From: Flavobacteriales bacterium
GTDB taxonomy: Bacteria > Bacteroidota > Bacteroidia > Flavobacteriales > Flavobacteriaceae
Assembly: GCA_027067965.1 (NCBI GenBank)
Contig: JAMOUV010000013.1
Span: forward strand, 1-32,449
Direction of reading: 5' to 3'
Length of the DNA: 32,449 nucleotides
Part shown: one piece after another, positions 7,144 to 16,157 of the stretch
Layout of the letters: each line of letters begins with the position of its first letter
Numbering within the stretch: position 1 is the stretch's first letter
Made by a program: the position numbers and the translations under genes
The notes under the pieces: model-generated
The model's database searches: none
What the model was told of the DNA's origin: nothing
Seen by the model: the letters and a program-made list of their open reading frames with translations, nothing else

Positions 7144-8931
7144 ATGGAAACGCAGCAAAAAAATTCTTTCTTTGATCGTGAAGTTTTGGGGCATCCCGTC
7201 GGGCTTTTTGTATTGTTTTTTACCGAGATGTGGGAGCGGTTCAGTTATTACGGGATGCGTGCCTTGCTGATATTGTTTCTAATTGCCGAAATCAACAAAG
7301 GCGGATGGGGATGGGAAAGAAAAGAGGCATATGCACTCTACGGTTGGTATGTCATGTTGGTTTATTTTTTGCCCATGCTGGGTGGTTGGTTGGCCGATAA
7401 TAAATGGGGTCATGTCAAAACGGTTTTGGTGGGCGCTTCGATTATTACCGCCGGTCATGCCGCCTTGGCCTTGTCGGACTTGAATGTAGGATTCGATTTA
7501 AAATTTGTGTTCTACATCGGATTATTATTATTGGTTATCGGCACCGGATTATTCAAGCCCAATATGTCGAGTATTGTAGGAAAAATGTATCCGCCCCATA
7601 GCCCCAAGAAAGACGGGGCATATACCATTTTTTACATGGGTGTCAATGCGGGGGCTTTTATCGGCACCCTGTTGGTGGGATGGATAGGCGAAAATTTCGG
7701 TTGGAAATTCGGATTCGGGCTTGCGGGAATTTTTATGTTGTTCGGTTTACTTCAATTTTATTTTGCCCGTGATATTTTCGGAGAAGAAGCCAATAAGCCC
7801 CAGCCCAAAAAAGTGGATTTGCCGCCGGAAGAATTGAAAAAAATCGTGCCTTTTACTTCCACGGATAAGATTTTGGCCTTTACGGGCGTTGTTTTGGCTT
7901 TGATATGGGTTGTTCACGGTTTGTATGAAGTCATTAGCAGGGGGCATTATTTTTTGCCGAAAGATATTTATTCCATCAAATTCGGTTCCGAAATTTTCAG
8001 TGTGGATGCCTCTACGGCCATGTTTCTTACCTCGATTGTCATTTTTATTTTCTTGGGTCTCTCGCGATTGCAACGATTCGACCCGATTGAACGCGACCGC
8101 TTGTCCGTTATTTTTATCATTGCTTTTTTTGTAATTGCCTTTTGGGCCAGTTTTGAACAAGCCGGTACCACGATGAACGTTTTTGCGCGGGATTATACCC
8201 AAAGAACGCTATCGGAGAATTGGGCCCTGTTTTATAAAATCATCGATACCTTGATTTCCCTGATTCCGATGTTAGTTTTGACTTATGTGATATTCCAATT
8301 GGCCAAGAGAATTTGGGATCGTTATCCGCTGACCATTTTATTTACAAGTATTAGTTTTTTGATTATATGGATTTTGGTTATTTTTAGAGTCAATGACAAG
8401 ATAAACAGCACCACTCCCGTAGTGGATACCACTTGGTTTCAGATTTTAAATCCGGTTTTTATTATCAGTTTGGCGCCGCTATATTCCATGTTTTGGAAGC
8501 GGTTTAATTTGCCTGCGGCATGGAAATTTTTCATCGGGTTCTTATTCTTGGGTAGCGGTTTTGGTGCTCTTGCATGGGGTGCTTCTTCCATTCCGCCCGG
8601 CGCCCAAACGGCTTCGGTTAGTATGATGTGGTTGGTCATCGCTTATTTGTTACATACCATGGGCGAATTGGCTATTTCTCCTGTAGGTTTGTCATATGTA
8701 AGTAAATTGGCGCCGCTGCGTATGACCGGTTTCATTTTCGGCATTTGGTATATTTTTACCGGCTTGGCCAATAAACTTTCCGGGCTTATGGCCGAAGCAT
8801 CGGTAGGCATTGCCGATAAATACGGAATCTCGGCTTTCTTTTTGATTTTTACCATAATTCCTTGGGTAGCCGGTCTATTGATTTTATCGCTTAACGGCTA
8901 TTTAAAAAAGAAAATGCACGGCGTGGAATAA
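7144..8931 (+). CDS. POT/PTR2 family proton-dependent oligopeptide transporter
   Basis: The 595-aa inner-membrane protein has the features of the POT (PTR2) branch of the major facilitator superfamily. The ExxERFxYY signature appears as EMWERFSYYGMR near residue 28, and the PTR2 motif as FYMGVNAGAFIG near residue 164. There are 12 or more hydrophobic segments, with an inserted pair in the middle as in bacterial members. These symporters import di- and tripeptides with protons. The start MET QQKNSFFDREVLGHP is typical of Bacteroidota homologues. Repeats separate it from its neighbours, so it is probably a single-gene transcript. Confidence 0.93.
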   Translation: METQQKNSFFDREVLGHPVGLFVLFFTEMWERFSYYGMRALLILFLIAEINKGGWGWERKEAYALYGWYVMLVYFLPMLGGWLADNKWGHVKTVLVGASIITAGHAALALSDLNVGFDLKFVFYIGLLLLVIGTGLFKPNMSSIVGKMYPPHSPKKDGAYTIFYMGVNAGAFIGTLLVGWIGENFGWKFGFGLAGIFMLFGLLQFYFARDIFGEEANKPQPKKVDLPPEELKKIVPFTSTDKILAFTGVVLALIWVVHGLYEVISRGHYFLPKDIYSIKFGSEIFSVDASTAMFLTSIVIFIFLGLSRLQRFDPIERDRLSVIFIIAFFVIAFWASFEQAGTTMNVFARDYTQRTLSENWALFYKIIDTLISLIPMLVLTYVIFQLAKRIWDRYPLTILFTSISFLIIWILVIFRVNDKINSTTPVVDTTWFQILNPVFIISLAPLYSMFWKRFNLPAAWKFFIGFLFLGSGFGALAWGASSIPPGAQTASVSMMWLVIAYLLHTMGELAISPVGLSYVSKLAPLRMTGFIFGIWYIFTGLANKLSGLMAEASVGIADKYGISAFFLIFTIIPWVAGLLILSLNGYLKKKMHGVE

Positions 8932-8979
8932 AATTATTTCGGGTGCATAATAAATTCGTCAAGATATTCTTTTAGGAAC

Positions 8980-9444
8980 CTAAAAGCTAATCGGAATCGT
9001 AATTCCGGATAAACTCTCTGCTATCAAATAAAGGGATAATACCGAAAGGGCCGTGCTAATCAAACCGCCTATCGCACATCCCCATAGAATTTTTTTCTTT
9101 TTCTCCTTGTCATTTCTGGATAATGTGATGATGATCACCGCTATCCACCCGACGACCACCACACAACCCAAGAAAAATCCTATCCAAAAATATTTTTTTC
9201 CTACTTCTTCGGTGGATGTGAATAATGAAGAAAAATTTTCAGCATGAAAATTAGCCAATACGGGATTTTCCATTCCTTTACGGATATTATATTCTCCCGT
9301 AGAAATCCAATGATCCAATACATCGGCTTGGAGAAAGGCGGTTTTGACATGTGTCTTATCATAAGAGAACAATTCGGCGTATTTGGCCGAAATATAACCG
9401 CCCGGCAGGATTAATAAGATGATAAATAAAACCCACTTTTTCAT
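8980..9444 (-). CDS. Small membrane protein of unknown function
   Basis: 154 aa on the minus strand, convergent with the transporter gene. It has an N-terminal hydrophobic segment that could be an anchor or signal peptide (MKKWVLFIILLILPGGYISA). An extracytoplasmic stretch of about 65 residues follows, then two transmembrane helices (about 84-107 and 122-146) joined by a very basic loop (SRNDKEKKKK). No family recognised. A short hairpin CTTTTAGG-AA-CCTAAAAG (8969-8986) overlaps its stop codon and lies 38 nt after the transporter stop. It could be a weak shared terminator, but lacks a T-run. Confidence 0.7.
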   Translation of the reverse strand: MKKWVLFIILLILPGGYISAKYAELFSYDKTHVKTAFLQADVLDHWISTGEYNIRKGMENPVLANFHAENFSSLFTSTEEVGKKYFWIGFFLGCVVVVGWIAVIIITLSRNDKEKKKKILWGCAIGGLISTALSVLSLYLIAESLSGITIPISF

Positions 9445-9542
9445 AAAATAATTTTAAAGATGTGAAAATTATTTCTATTTCAAATTTAGAAAAAAATTTT
9501 TTTAGACAAGATGTTATTCGTATTAATCTTTCAATTATTTTT

Positions 9543-9550
9543 TAAATTTG
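9543..9550 (+). promoter_or_regulatory. -7 box of the membrane glycosyltransferase gene
   Basis: TAAATTTG is a perfect match to TAnnTTTG, placing the start near 9557 and giving an 85-nt leader. The -33 region about 20 nt upstream is only weakly TTG-like. Confidence 0.45.
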
Positions 9551-9642
9551 TATAAGAAGCCGGTCCGATTCCAAGGAGAAACCGCCTTTTACGGAAAAAT
9601 ACCGGCAAGTTGGTCTTACAGAATAAATTAAAATAATTCTAA

Positions 9643-11184
9643 TTGAAAAATGGATTAAGAAAATATATCACTCCTTTTCTTTGGATTTTACTTGTCATCG
9701 GTAATTTATACAAATTGATTTTGATTAATGCCGGTTTCCTAACCGAGCCCGACGAATACCGGTATATGTGGTCATGGCAATTGTTAAAAAAATTACATGA
9801 TGGAGAATTTTTACCGGCCCTACAATCGGTTTTTTCGGCAGATGCCCGCCCCGGAGCTGTTTTGATACATACTATTCCCGCCGTTTTGCAATTTCCGTTT
9901 GCAGAAATAATGGGATACGAAATTTTCGAAACCCGGAGTTTTGCGGTTGTTTTTGTTTATAATTTAGTCATTCATATTTTGGTTTTATGGGTGTTTTACA
10001 AGATTTTACTTTTGATTTTCTATGACAAAAATTCGGCATTATTCGGGGTGTTGATTTTTAGCGTGTCGGTCAATCATTATGCTTATTTGCGCCATATTTA
10101 TCCATATAACGAATCCTTATTAATTTTTTTGTTTTTGATATACCGTTTTACGGATAGGTTGTTGAACAGAAAGAAAATCCGTCCGGCGGATGCCTTTATT
10201 TGGGGTGCATTGGCTTTTGCGGGTATTCTTATTTATCCGGCGTATTATCTTAGTTTTATTGGTGTTTATTTATTTTTTTTATGGATGATTTATCGCCGAA
10301 AAAAATTATCCAATGATTTTCTGAAAATTAATTTTGCTTACTTTTCCGGTGCGGTCACGGTTTTATTTTTAACCGAAATCATTTCCGGAATTGCCGGTAT
10401 CTCCTATATAGATCATGCATTGAAACTTTCCGGTACGGTTTCGCAAGGCAGTTATAAAGAATCTTTCTCTTTTGCGATTAAATATTTATTTGAAGTGGAA
10501 AAATTTACCGGACTCTTACTCATAACCGGCATGCTGTTTTTCGTGATTATTATGTTTATAAAAAAACGGCCTGCTACTCCCCGGGATGAAATTATAAAAT
10601 TTTTATCTGTCTCGTTTTTCATCGCTTATCTTATTCATGCGGTCTTGGGATATTTCTTTTCCGTTATGACCATGTACGGACGCATTTTGCACCAATTTAT
10701 TTGGGTGATTATCCTTGTGAGTATATATGCCCTCCGGCAAGTAGAAAAAGAAAAACGCATCTATTTGATATATTTTTTTAGCGTGTTGATTTTTGTTCAA
10801 TTTCTGTGGCAAATTCATCACTATACCCGATTCAGCTATCCGAAAGATGTTTATTGGAAATATTTAAAAAGTTATCCCGCTTCCCGTATCATTGAAATTT
10901 CGGAATATGAAAAAGCAGGTTCCAATATACCTCCCCTTGAAGTTAATCTTTATACGAATTATGATATACGCGATACCGTTATTCTTGTCAACGGTTTTTA
11001 TTTTTACCCGTTCGATGATTCTTCCAAATGGCATTCTTATACACCGCCGCCCGGCTATGAACTTATATTCAAAAATTTACATTTTATTAATTTTAAAGCA
11101 TATCAATATGAAGGATATGCCATTGAAGAGCGCCGGCTTATCGATAGTATTCGTCCCGTAATAAGAATGTATAAAAAGAAATAA
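9643..11184 (+). CDS. GT-C fold membrane glycosyltransferase (GT39/ArnT-like)
   Basis: The 513-aa protein has an N-terminal transmembrane helix, then a first outer loop with an acidic pair (TEPDEYRYMW, about residues 34-43). That is the usual site of the catalytic aspartate in GT-C enzymes, which use polyprenyl-phosphate sugars. About ten further transmembrane helices follow, then a soluble C-terminal part from about residue 395. The family assignment rests on topology and the acidic loop, not on a full motif set; substrate unknown. The start is TTG at 9643. No ATG lies in frame before the first outer loop, so a TTG start is needed to keep the first helix. Confidence 0.7.
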   Translation: MKNGLRKYITPFLWILLVIGNLYKLILINAGFLTEPDEYRYMWSWQLLKKLHDGEFLPALQSVFSADARPGAVLIHTIPAVLQFPFAEIMGYEIFETRSFAVVFVYNLVIHILVLWVFYKILLLIFYDKNSALFGVLIFSVSVNHYAYLRHIYPYNESLLIFLFLIYRFTDRLLNRKKIRPADAFIWGALAFAGILIYPAYYLSFIGVYLFFLWMIYRRKKLSNDFLKINFAYFSGAVTVLFLTEIISGIAGISYIDHALKLSGTVSQGSYKESFSFAIKYLFEVEKFTGLLLITGMLFFVIIMFIKKRPATPRDEIIKFLSVSFFIAYLIHAVLGYFFSVMTMYGRILHQFIWVIILVSIYALRQVEKEKRIYLIYFFSVLIFVQFLWQIHHYTRFSYPKDVYWKYLKSYPASRIIEISEYEKAGSNIPPLEVNLYTNYDIRDTVILVNGFYFYPFDDSSKWHSYTPPPGYELIFKNLHFINFKAYQYEGYAIEERRLIDSIRPVIRMYKKK

Positions 11185-11535
11185 TAAAATATGTTTCTCA
11201 TAAATTAAAAATTCGATTTTTTCAAATTATTAGGTGCTTGAATATATTCTGATATGAATCGGATCGTTTTATGCATGTTTTTTTTGAATAGTATGCTTGG
11301 AAGCGAAATTAAAGATAAATATAACACACAATTTAGTTTTGCATGTCCATATCTTATTCTTTTCAATCACAAAAGTTTTCGCATGCTCAGTCACGCATAA
11401 ACATTTTGTGCGTAATAAAAGTCAAAATATTACGCGCAAAGGATTTTGTGTGTATTCCATTACGCATAAAATGCCTGAACACCAATCCCCGAAAATTCCG
11501 TATCTTTAAAAGCCAACTTTTCGGAAAAAGAACGT
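11185..11535 (+). promoter_or_regulatory. Regulatory-looking intergenic region before the carboxylase gene
   Basis: From about 11390 to 11475 the word ATTACGC or its complement occurs repeatedly: CACGCATAAA, GTGCGTAAT, ATTACGCGCAA and ATTACGCATAAA. The first two form an inverted pair. TATCTTTA (11501-11508) could be the -7 box. Repeated near-identical words upstream of a strongly biased gene suggest operator sites, but no regulator is known. The first 150 nt hold nothing recognisable. Confidence 0.35.
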
Positions 11536-13173
11536 ATGAAAAAACAAGACCTGAAATTCAATCAAAACGAAGATTATCATAAACTCCTGGTAGCGGATTT
11601 GCGAAAAAAATTGGCCGAAGTGGCCCTCGGCGGTGGAAAAAAGCGCATCGAACGCGAAAACGCCAAAGGCAAAATGACCGCACGGGAACGGATCGATTAT
11701 TTGTTGGACAAGGACAAACCGCAAACCGAAATCGGCGCATTGGCCGGCTACGGCATGTATGAAGAACACGGCGGTTGTCCGTCGGGCGGCGTGGTGGTGA
11801 AGTTGGGTTATATCCACGGCCGCAAGGTTATCGTGGTGGCCAATGACGCCACGGTCAAAGCGGGCGCTTGGTTTCCCATCACCGGCAAGAAAAACTTGCG
11901 CGCCCAGGAAATCGCCATGGAAAACCGCATCCCGATTATCTACTTGGTGGACAGTGCGGGCGTGTATTTGCCCATGCAAGACGAAATTTTTCCCGACAAG
12001 GAACATTTCGGGCGGATTTTCCGTAACAATGCCGTTATGAGCAAAATGGGCATCGTCCAAATTGCCGCCATTATGGGCAGTTGCGTAGCCGGTGGCGCTT
12101 ACCTTCCCATCATGAGCGACGAAAGTCTGATTGTGGATAAAACGGGAAGCATTTTTTTGGCAGGCAGTTATTTGGTTAAATCGGCCATCGGAGAAGACGT
12201 GGACAACGAAACCCTGGGCGGCGCCACCACCCAAACGGCCGTTTCGGGTGTGGTGGACCATAAAGTGCCGAATGACAAAGCCGCTTTGGACAAAATCCGC
12301 AGTATCGTTTCCAAAATGGGCGAACGGCCCAAAGCCGGCTTTAATCGCACCGAACCGCGCAAACCCGAAGCCGATCCCGAGGAAATCTACGGCATCCTTC
12401 CCAAAAGCCGCACGGAACCTTACGATATGTATGAAATCATCAAGCGCTTGGTGGACGAAGGCAGCTTCGACGAATACAAAGCCGACTACGGCAAAACCAT
12501 CATCACCGGATACGCCCGCATCGACGGCTGGGCGGTGGCCATTGTGGCCAATCAACGGAAAATCGTCAAAAATGCCAAAGGCGAAATGCAAATCGGCGGA
12601 GTGATTTACAGCGACAGTGCCGACAAAGCCGCCCGCTTTATCATGACCGCCAACCAAAAACGTATTCCTTTGGTATTCTTGCAAGACGTAACCGGCTTTA
12701 TGGTGGGCAGTCGCGCCGAACACGGCGGCATCATCAAGGACGGCGCCAAAATGGTGGCGGCGGTGAGCAATTCGGTTGTACCCAAATTTACGGTGGTCAT
12801 AGGCAACAGCTACGGCGCCGGCAATTATGCCATGTGCGGGCGCGCTTACGACCCGCGCTTGATGGTGGCCTGGCCTTCGGCCGAAATCGCCGTAATGAGC
12901 GGGGCATCGGCATCCAAGGTTTTATTGCAAATCGAAGAAGCCCGGCTCAAAAAACAAGGCAAAACCATCGACCCGGAAACCAAAAAGAAACTCTTGGAAG
13001 AAATCCAACGCAAATACGACGAACAAATATCGCCCTACTACGCCGCGGCGCGCCTATGGGTGGATGCCGTGATTAACCCTTTGGAAACGCGACAATGGAT
13101 TTCGGAAGGTATTCAAATGGCGAACCATAGACCTATTGAGGAAGAATTTAATCCTGGGGTGATTCAGACGTGA
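11536..13173 (+). CDS. Acyl-CoA carboxylase, carboxyltransferase (beta) subunit
   Basis: The 545-aa cytoplasmic protein has the two crotonase-like halves of biotin-dependent carboxyltransferases. The N-half (about 25-275) includes RERIDYLLD, GGCPSGGVVVKLGYIHGRK and GSCVAGGAYLPIMSDE. The C-half (about 290-530) includes FLQDVTGFMVG, GIIKDGAKMVAA and NSYGAGNYAMCGRAYDPR. These match the methylcrotonyl-CoA carboxylase-like beta subunits of Bacteroidota; propionyl-CoA or another short acyl-CoA cannot be excluded. It transfers carboxyl from biotin to acyl-CoA. Biotin carboxylase and biotin-carrier genes are not in this window. Base use stands out: the gene is visibly richer in G+C than all neighbours, with third positions mostly G or C. 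Confidence 0.93.
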   Translation: MKKQDLKFNQNEDYHKLLVADLRKKLAEVALGGGKKRIERENAKGKMTARERIDYLLDKDKPQTEIGALAGYGMYEEHGGCPSGGVVVKLGYIHGRKVIVVANDATVKAGAWFPITGKKNLRAQEIAMENRIPIIYLVDSAGVYLPMQDEIFPDKEHFGRIFRNNAVMSKMGIVQIAAIMGSCVAGGAYLPIMSDESLIVDKTGSIFLAGSYLVKSAIGEDVDNETLGGATTQTAVSGVVDHKVPNDKAALDKIRSIVSKMGERPKAGFNRTEPRKPEADPEEIYGILPKSRTEPYDMYEIIKRLVDEGSFDEYKADYGKTIITGYARIDGWAVAIVANQRKIVKNAKGEMQIGGVIYSDSADKAARFIMTANQKRIPLVFLQDVTGFMVGSRAEHGGIIKDGAKMVAAVSNSVVPKFTVVIGNSYGAGNYAMCGRAYDPRLMVAWPSAEIAVMSGASASKVLLQIEEARLKKQGKTIDPETKKKLLEEIQRKYDEQISPYYAAARLWVDAVINPLETRQWISEGIQMANHRPIEEEFNPGVIQT

Positions 13174-13846
13174 TTTATTCGGTGAATAACTAAAAACTAA
13201 AAACGAAGAACTAAAACCTAAGAATGAACGATGTCATTTCGAGGGAAGTGAGGGACGAACGATGCCGTGTCCGCCTCAGGCGGGAGGAATCTCTAAAAAA
13301 AACCATGACTTTAACCTTAACATTAAGTATATTAAGTCATTAGCTTTTAGCCGTTAGCCGTTGGCTTTTAGCGGTTTAGTGAGGGAATTAAAGAGTTAAA
13401 GAGTGAAAGAGTGATTTAGTGGATTAGTGAGTTAGTGAATAACTAAAAACGAAGAACTGAGAATGGACAGTGTCATTCTCCCCCCGTAGGGGTCCCGTGG
13501 ACGAGGGTCGATACGACTCACCCTTCGGGTTTGAGAAATGAGGAACGAACGACGCCGTGTCCGCCTCAGGCGGGAGGAATCTCGATTTATTCCCATGGAA
13601 ATATAGATTTCTCCTCCCCGTGGTCATCGAAATGACAAAACTGTGTCATTCTTTGTGAGAGTCCGTGACCGAGGGTGAAACGACTTATCTTCGGTTTGAG
13701 AATTTTCGATAGCCATCTGAACGGGGAGGTCTCTTAATTTTAATATTTATCGAAATTTGTAAATCACCACTATAAAATATACCCTACTATAATAAAATTC
13801 TTTTTATTGCCCTTCCATCATAAACCAAAATCGCAATTTTACCGGT
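13174..13846. repeat. Mosaic intergenic repeats, no gene
   Basis: Two copies of the GAACGAACGAxGCCGTGTCC plus CCGCCTCAGGCGG hairpin module (hairpins at 13271-13283 and 13561-13573), each ending GGAGGAATCTC. One is preceded by GTCATTTCGAGGGAAGTGAG, a form widespread in Bacteroidota intergenic DNA. Between them are word repeats: AACTAAAAACTAAAAACGAAGAACTAAAA-like, TTAGCCGTTAGCCGTTGGC, and AAAGAGTTAAAGAGTGAAAGAGTG. A further partial module with GTCCGTGACCGAGGG lies at 13640-13735. Confidence 0.8.
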
Positions 13847-13892
13847 AAATTTTGCGAATACGTTCGCAAAAACTTATAAGATTTTGCGGTTT
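13847..13892. repeat. 46-bp direct repeat, downstream copy, flanking the DUF4143 ATPase gene
   Basis: Identical over 46 nt to 15064-15109. It contains an inverted repeat TTTTGCGAA-4nt-TTCGCAAAA. Its last base is also the final base of the ATPase stop codon. Just outside, 13831-13857 forms another near-palindrome around ACCGGT with TCGCAA/TTGCGA-type ends. Confidence 0.95.
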
Positions 13893-15037
13893 TATGACAG
13901 ACCGGGAAGTATGAACTCATGGAAATTATCCTTGTGAATCACTTTGGCTTCTTCAACTGGATAATTCTCCAAAAATGCTTTCGGAATTTTTTTCTTTTTC
14001 CGGGGATTCCAAGTGAATTCATAAGCATATAATTTCCCGTTTCGTTTTTCCACATAATCGATTTCTTGCCCGCTGTGAGTACGCCAAAAATAACGGTTAA
14101 CGGAGATTTTATGGTACTCCGTATATTTAATTCGTTCGGTGATCAAGAAATTTTCCCAAAGCATGCCGGTGTCTCCCCGTAGATTCAAAAAATTGAAATT
14201 ATTGATCAATGCATTTCGTATGCCGTTATCATAAAAATAAATTTTCCTGGAACGCTTAATTTCATTACGCAAATTCCTGCTGAAGGGCATCAGACGGTAT
14301 ATGACAAAACTTTTTTCGAGCAAGTCGATGTAATTTTCTACGGTTTCATTATCCAAACCCGCTGTTTCTCCCAATTCATGATAGGAAACTTGCTGGCCGG
14401 TTTGCAAAGCCAATGCTTGCATCAAGCGAACCAATTTGTCGGGTTTGCGAATTTTGTTTAAACTCAGAATGTCTTTAAAAAGATAGCTTCCGCTGAGTTC
14501 TTTCAAAAAAAGGCGGGCGTCTTCTTCCGGGGCCGTAACTATACCCGGATAATAGCCGTAAATCATGCGTTGCTCCAGGCGCCGGTTTTCTTCGAACAAC
14601 CCGTGATAATTCATCATTTCTTCAAAAGCCAAAGGATAAAGCGTGTAAACCAATTTTCGACCCGTGAGGGGTTCGGTAACGGCACCCGATAAATCCAAGG
14701 CGCTTGATCCGCTAACCAAAAGTCTGATGTCGGGAAGATGATCGAAAATGATTTTCAATTTCAATCCGATATCCGGTATGTTTTGCGCTTCATCTATCAC
14801 CACAACGGTTCCGGTTCCGAATACCGCCCGGAACCTTGCCGAAGAAGCCCGGTCGAAAAGTTCCCGCACTTCCGGCTCGTCTCCGTCAAACCAAAGCACA
14901 TTTTCCTTGCCTTCCACCACCCGTTTCAACAAAGTGGTTTTTCCCGTTTGTCGTGCTCCGTAAATGATCAAAACCTTATTTATGGGGGCATCCAGACGTT
15001 TTTTCAATTCGGGTTCCAATAGACGAGGTATATACAT
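13892..15037 (-). CDS. AAA_14/DUF4143 ATP-binding protein
   Basis: 381 aa. Residues about 18-150 form an AAA-type ATPase with Walker A GARQTGKTT and Walker B VVVIDEAQ, plus a sensor-like LLVSGSSA. Residues about 195-345 are the DUF4143 region. It contains a winged-helix-like part (YHELGETAGLDNETVENYIDLL) and ends with GQEIDYVE...YAYEFTW, reminiscent of a restriction-endonuclease-like fold with D and E-x-T in place of the classic E-x-K. Such proteins are abundant, often multicopy and poorly understood in Bacteroidota. The gene, with only 26 nt of upstream DNA, lies exactly between two perfect 46-bp direct repeats, as if it moves or duplicates as a unit. Confidence 0.9.
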   Translation of the reverse strand: MYIPRLLEPELKKRLDAPINKVLIIYGARQTGKTTLLKRVVEGKENVLWFDGDEPEVRELFDRASSARFRAVFGTGTVVVIDEAQNIPDIGLKLKIIFDHLPDIRLLVSGSSALDLSGAVTEPLTGRKLVYTLYPLAFEEMMNYHGLFEENRRLEQRMIYGYYPGIVTAPEEDARLFLKELSGSYLFKDILSLNKIRKPDKLVRLMQALALQTGQQVSYHELGETAGLDNETVENYIDLLEKSFVIYRLMPFSRNLRNEIKRSRKIYFYDNGIRNALINNFNFLNLRGDTGMLWENFLITERIKYTEYHKISVNRYFWRTHSGQEIDYVEKRNGKLYAYEFTWNPRKKKKIPKAFLENYPVEEAKVIHKDNFHEFILPGLS

Positions 15038-15063
15038 AAACTACTTTTCCGCAAAAATAATAA

Positions 15064-15109
15064 AAATTTTGCGAATACGTTCGCAAAAACTTATAAGATT
15101 TTGCGGTTT
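15064..15109. repeat. 46-bp direct repeat, upstream copy, flanking the DUF4143 ATPase gene
   Basis: Perfect copy of 13847-13892, 1217 bp away, lying 26 nt before the ATPase start on the minus strand. Its TTTTGCGAA/TTCGCAAAA inverted repeat is placed where an operator would act on this gene. The 170 nt beyond it up to the transketolase stop hold no clear gene. A plus-strand open stretch ending at the TAG near 15292 overlaps the transketolase 3' end and is not recognised. Confidence 0.95.
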
Positions 15110-15279
15110 GGGTGAGGTTTTTTATGAGGGCGTGTATAAAAGCTCATTAAAAATCAATTTATTTTTATTTGTAAATTATTCTTCAAACAGAAAAGGTCGG
15201 GAAATTGCTATCTAAGAATGAGGCGTATGATTGGTCTCATCCTGCAAATATCAAAGCAATTCTTATTTTAGAAAAAGTA

Positions 15280-16122
15280 TTAAAAATCCCCTAGTGTTTC
15301 GGGTAATTGTGCCAAGGCGCGTGCCAATTGTTCATCATTGAGCGGTTTGCCGTGCCAACGGTAATCATCTTCCATGAAATCCACACCGTAACCCATTTTG
15401 GTATGGAGCAATACGGCTACGGGTTTACCTTGTCCGGTGAGGGATTTGGCCCGGCGCATTCCTTTAATCACTTCATCCAAATCATTGCCTTGTTTAATTT
15501 CGGTTACAATCCAGTTAAATGCTTCGAATTTGGCTTTCAAATCGCCGAGACTTAACACATCGTCCACACGTCCGTCGATTTGGGCGTTATTATAATCAAC
15601 GGTTGAGACCAAATTGTCCACCCCTTTGGCTCCGGCATAAAGGACGGCTTCCCAGATTTGTCCTTCCTGCATTTCGCCGTCACCATGAAGAGAATAAACC
15701 AAATGCGGGTCTTGATTTAATTTTTTTCCTTGCGCGGCACCCAAGGCCACCGACATGCCTTGTCCGAGTGAGCCCGAAGCAATTCGGATGCCCGGCAATC
15801 CGTCGTGAACCGAAGGATGTCCTTGAAGGCGGGTTCCCAACTTCCTGAAAGTACGCAGTTCTTCGACCGGAAAATATCCGCGTCTAGCCAAGACGGAATA
15901 ATAAACCGGGGTGATATGACCGTTCGAAAGAATAAACAAATCTTCGCCCGTGGAAATTTCGGGATTAAAATTATCAGGGTCGATATCCAATATATCGAAA
16001 AACATGGCTACAAAATATTCTACCGTTCCCAATGAACCACCCGGGTGTCCCGATTGGGCCAGATGAACCATTCTTACAATATCGCGTCGAATTTGAGGGG
16101 GAAGTAAATGTATGTCGGTCAT
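15280..16122 (-). CDS. Transketolase, N-terminal (TPP pyrophosphate-binding) subunit
   Basis: The product of about 280 aa corresponds to the first half of transketolase: GHPGGSLG near the N-terminus, SNGHITPVYYSVL, GSLGQGMSVALG, and the thiamine-diphosphate/Mg motif GDGEMQEGQIWEA followed by YNNAQIDG. It ends where the N-terminal domain of full-length enzymes ends. Bacteroidota often split the enzyme into two adjacent genes, but no C-terminal-half gene lies in this window; downstream comes the repeat-flanked ATPase gene. ATG 16122 is preferred over a TTG eight codons upstream. CapA-type gene 16158-17330 ends 35 nt before this start, so the two may be one operon. Role: non-oxidative pentose phosphate pathway or a related ketol transfer, if paired. 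Confidence 0.9.
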   Translation of the reverse strand: MTDIHLLPPQIRRDIVRMVHLAQSGHPGGSLGTVEYFVAMFFDILDIDPDNFNPEISTGEDLFILSNGHITPVYYSVLARRGYFPVEELRTFRKLGTRLQGHPSVHDGLPGIRIASGSLGQGMSVALGAAQGKKLNQDPHLVYSLHGDGEMQEGQIWEAVLYAGAKGVDNLVSTVDYNNAQIDGRVDDVLSLGDLKAKFEAFNWIVTEIKQGNDLDEVIKGMRRAKSLTGQGKPVAVLLHTKMGYGVDFMEDDYRWHGKPLNDEQLARALAQLPETLGDF

Positions 16123-16157
16123 AAGTCGGTGATTTGATGGAAGCAAAGATAAGGATT

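Noticed and set aside
11506-12723. A 405-codon open frame on the minus strand
   Set aside because: It lies wholly opposite the acyl-CoA carboxylase gene and its Phe/His/Gly/Ala-rich composition is a by-product of that gene's GC-rich third positions.
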